A stretch of DNA of 5,635 nt from an uncultured Gammaproteobacteria bacterium (GTDB lineage: Bacteria > Pseudomonadota > Gammaproteobacteria > Halothiobacillales > Halothiobacillaceae), in NCBI GenBank assembly GCA_938004235.1, contig CALKWL010000244.1, forward strand, positions 1-5,635, read 5' to 3'. Of this stretch, positions 5,621-5,635 are shown in pieces (positions within the stretch are counted from its first letter, which is position 1; every line of letters begins with the position of its first letter). The position numbers and the translations under genes are program-made. Below the pieces are notes generated by a model. The model did not search any database, was not told the origin of the DNA, and worked only from the letters and a program-made list of their open reading frames with translations.

Positions 5621-5635
5621 GGGCGATGTTCGCCC
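5621..5635. repeat. Perfect hairpin at the contig end
   Basis: GGGCGA (5621-5626), loop TGT, TCGCCC (5630-5635) form a perfect 6-bp stem, and the sequence stops at its last base. It could be the stem of a terminator for a gene to the right, part of a repeat unit, or upstream regulatory sequence of the serine hydrolase. With no flanking sequence the choice cannot be made. Confidence 0.5.

Overview
The window looks like one short draft contig from a gammaproteobacterium of fairly high GC content. The evidence is the dnaX-ybaB-recR gene order, a tau-type DnaX C-terminus, close resemblance of the YbaB, RecR and HinT proteins to their Escherichia coli counterparts, and a GTAGGAG-type REP pair of the kind scattered through Pseudomonas and Xanthomonas relatives. 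Genus cannot be named from this sequence alone. The first 44 bases are not genomic: they match the 3' part of the Illumina TruSeq universal (P5) adapter, so biology begins at base 45 and the dnaX gene is cut there by the contig edge.

Layout. Bases 45-1108 hold the 3' part of dnaX (clamp-loader tau subunit), followed after 29 bases by ybaB (1138-1464) and after 20 more by recR (1485-2081). These three are on the + strand, closely spaced, and probably cotranscribed: a replication, nucleoid and recombinational-repair operon. Behind recR lies a head-to-head pair of REP-like palindromes (2085-2160), then a HinT-type HIT-family hydrolase gene (2235-2579). Behind hinT is a second, unrelated imperfect inverted repeat (2591-2667) of the CTCTGTG type. 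A flavoprotein gene of the HI0933/PP_4765 type (2710-3954) follows, with a probable intrinsic terminator overlapping its stop codon.

The right third is on the - strand and converges on the flavoprotein gene. It holds a beta-lactamase-like serine hydrolase lipoprotein (4443-5555) and, 59 bases downstream of it, a carboxymuconolactone decarboxylase-like protein (3991-4383). These two may form a small accessory operon. Their DNA looks less GC-rich than the flavoprotein gene: a hand count gives 35 of 60 G/C at 5041-5100 against 49 of 60 at 2761-2820. The contig ends exactly on a perfect 6-bp hairpin.

I see no tRNA, rRNA, CRISPR array, transposase or phage gene. No clearly new multi-gene system is visible. 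The most useful observations are the adapter contamination, the two different intergenic repeat elements, the absence of an A-rich slippery site in the dnaX linker, and an in-frame coding-like tail after the amber stop of the serine hydrolase.
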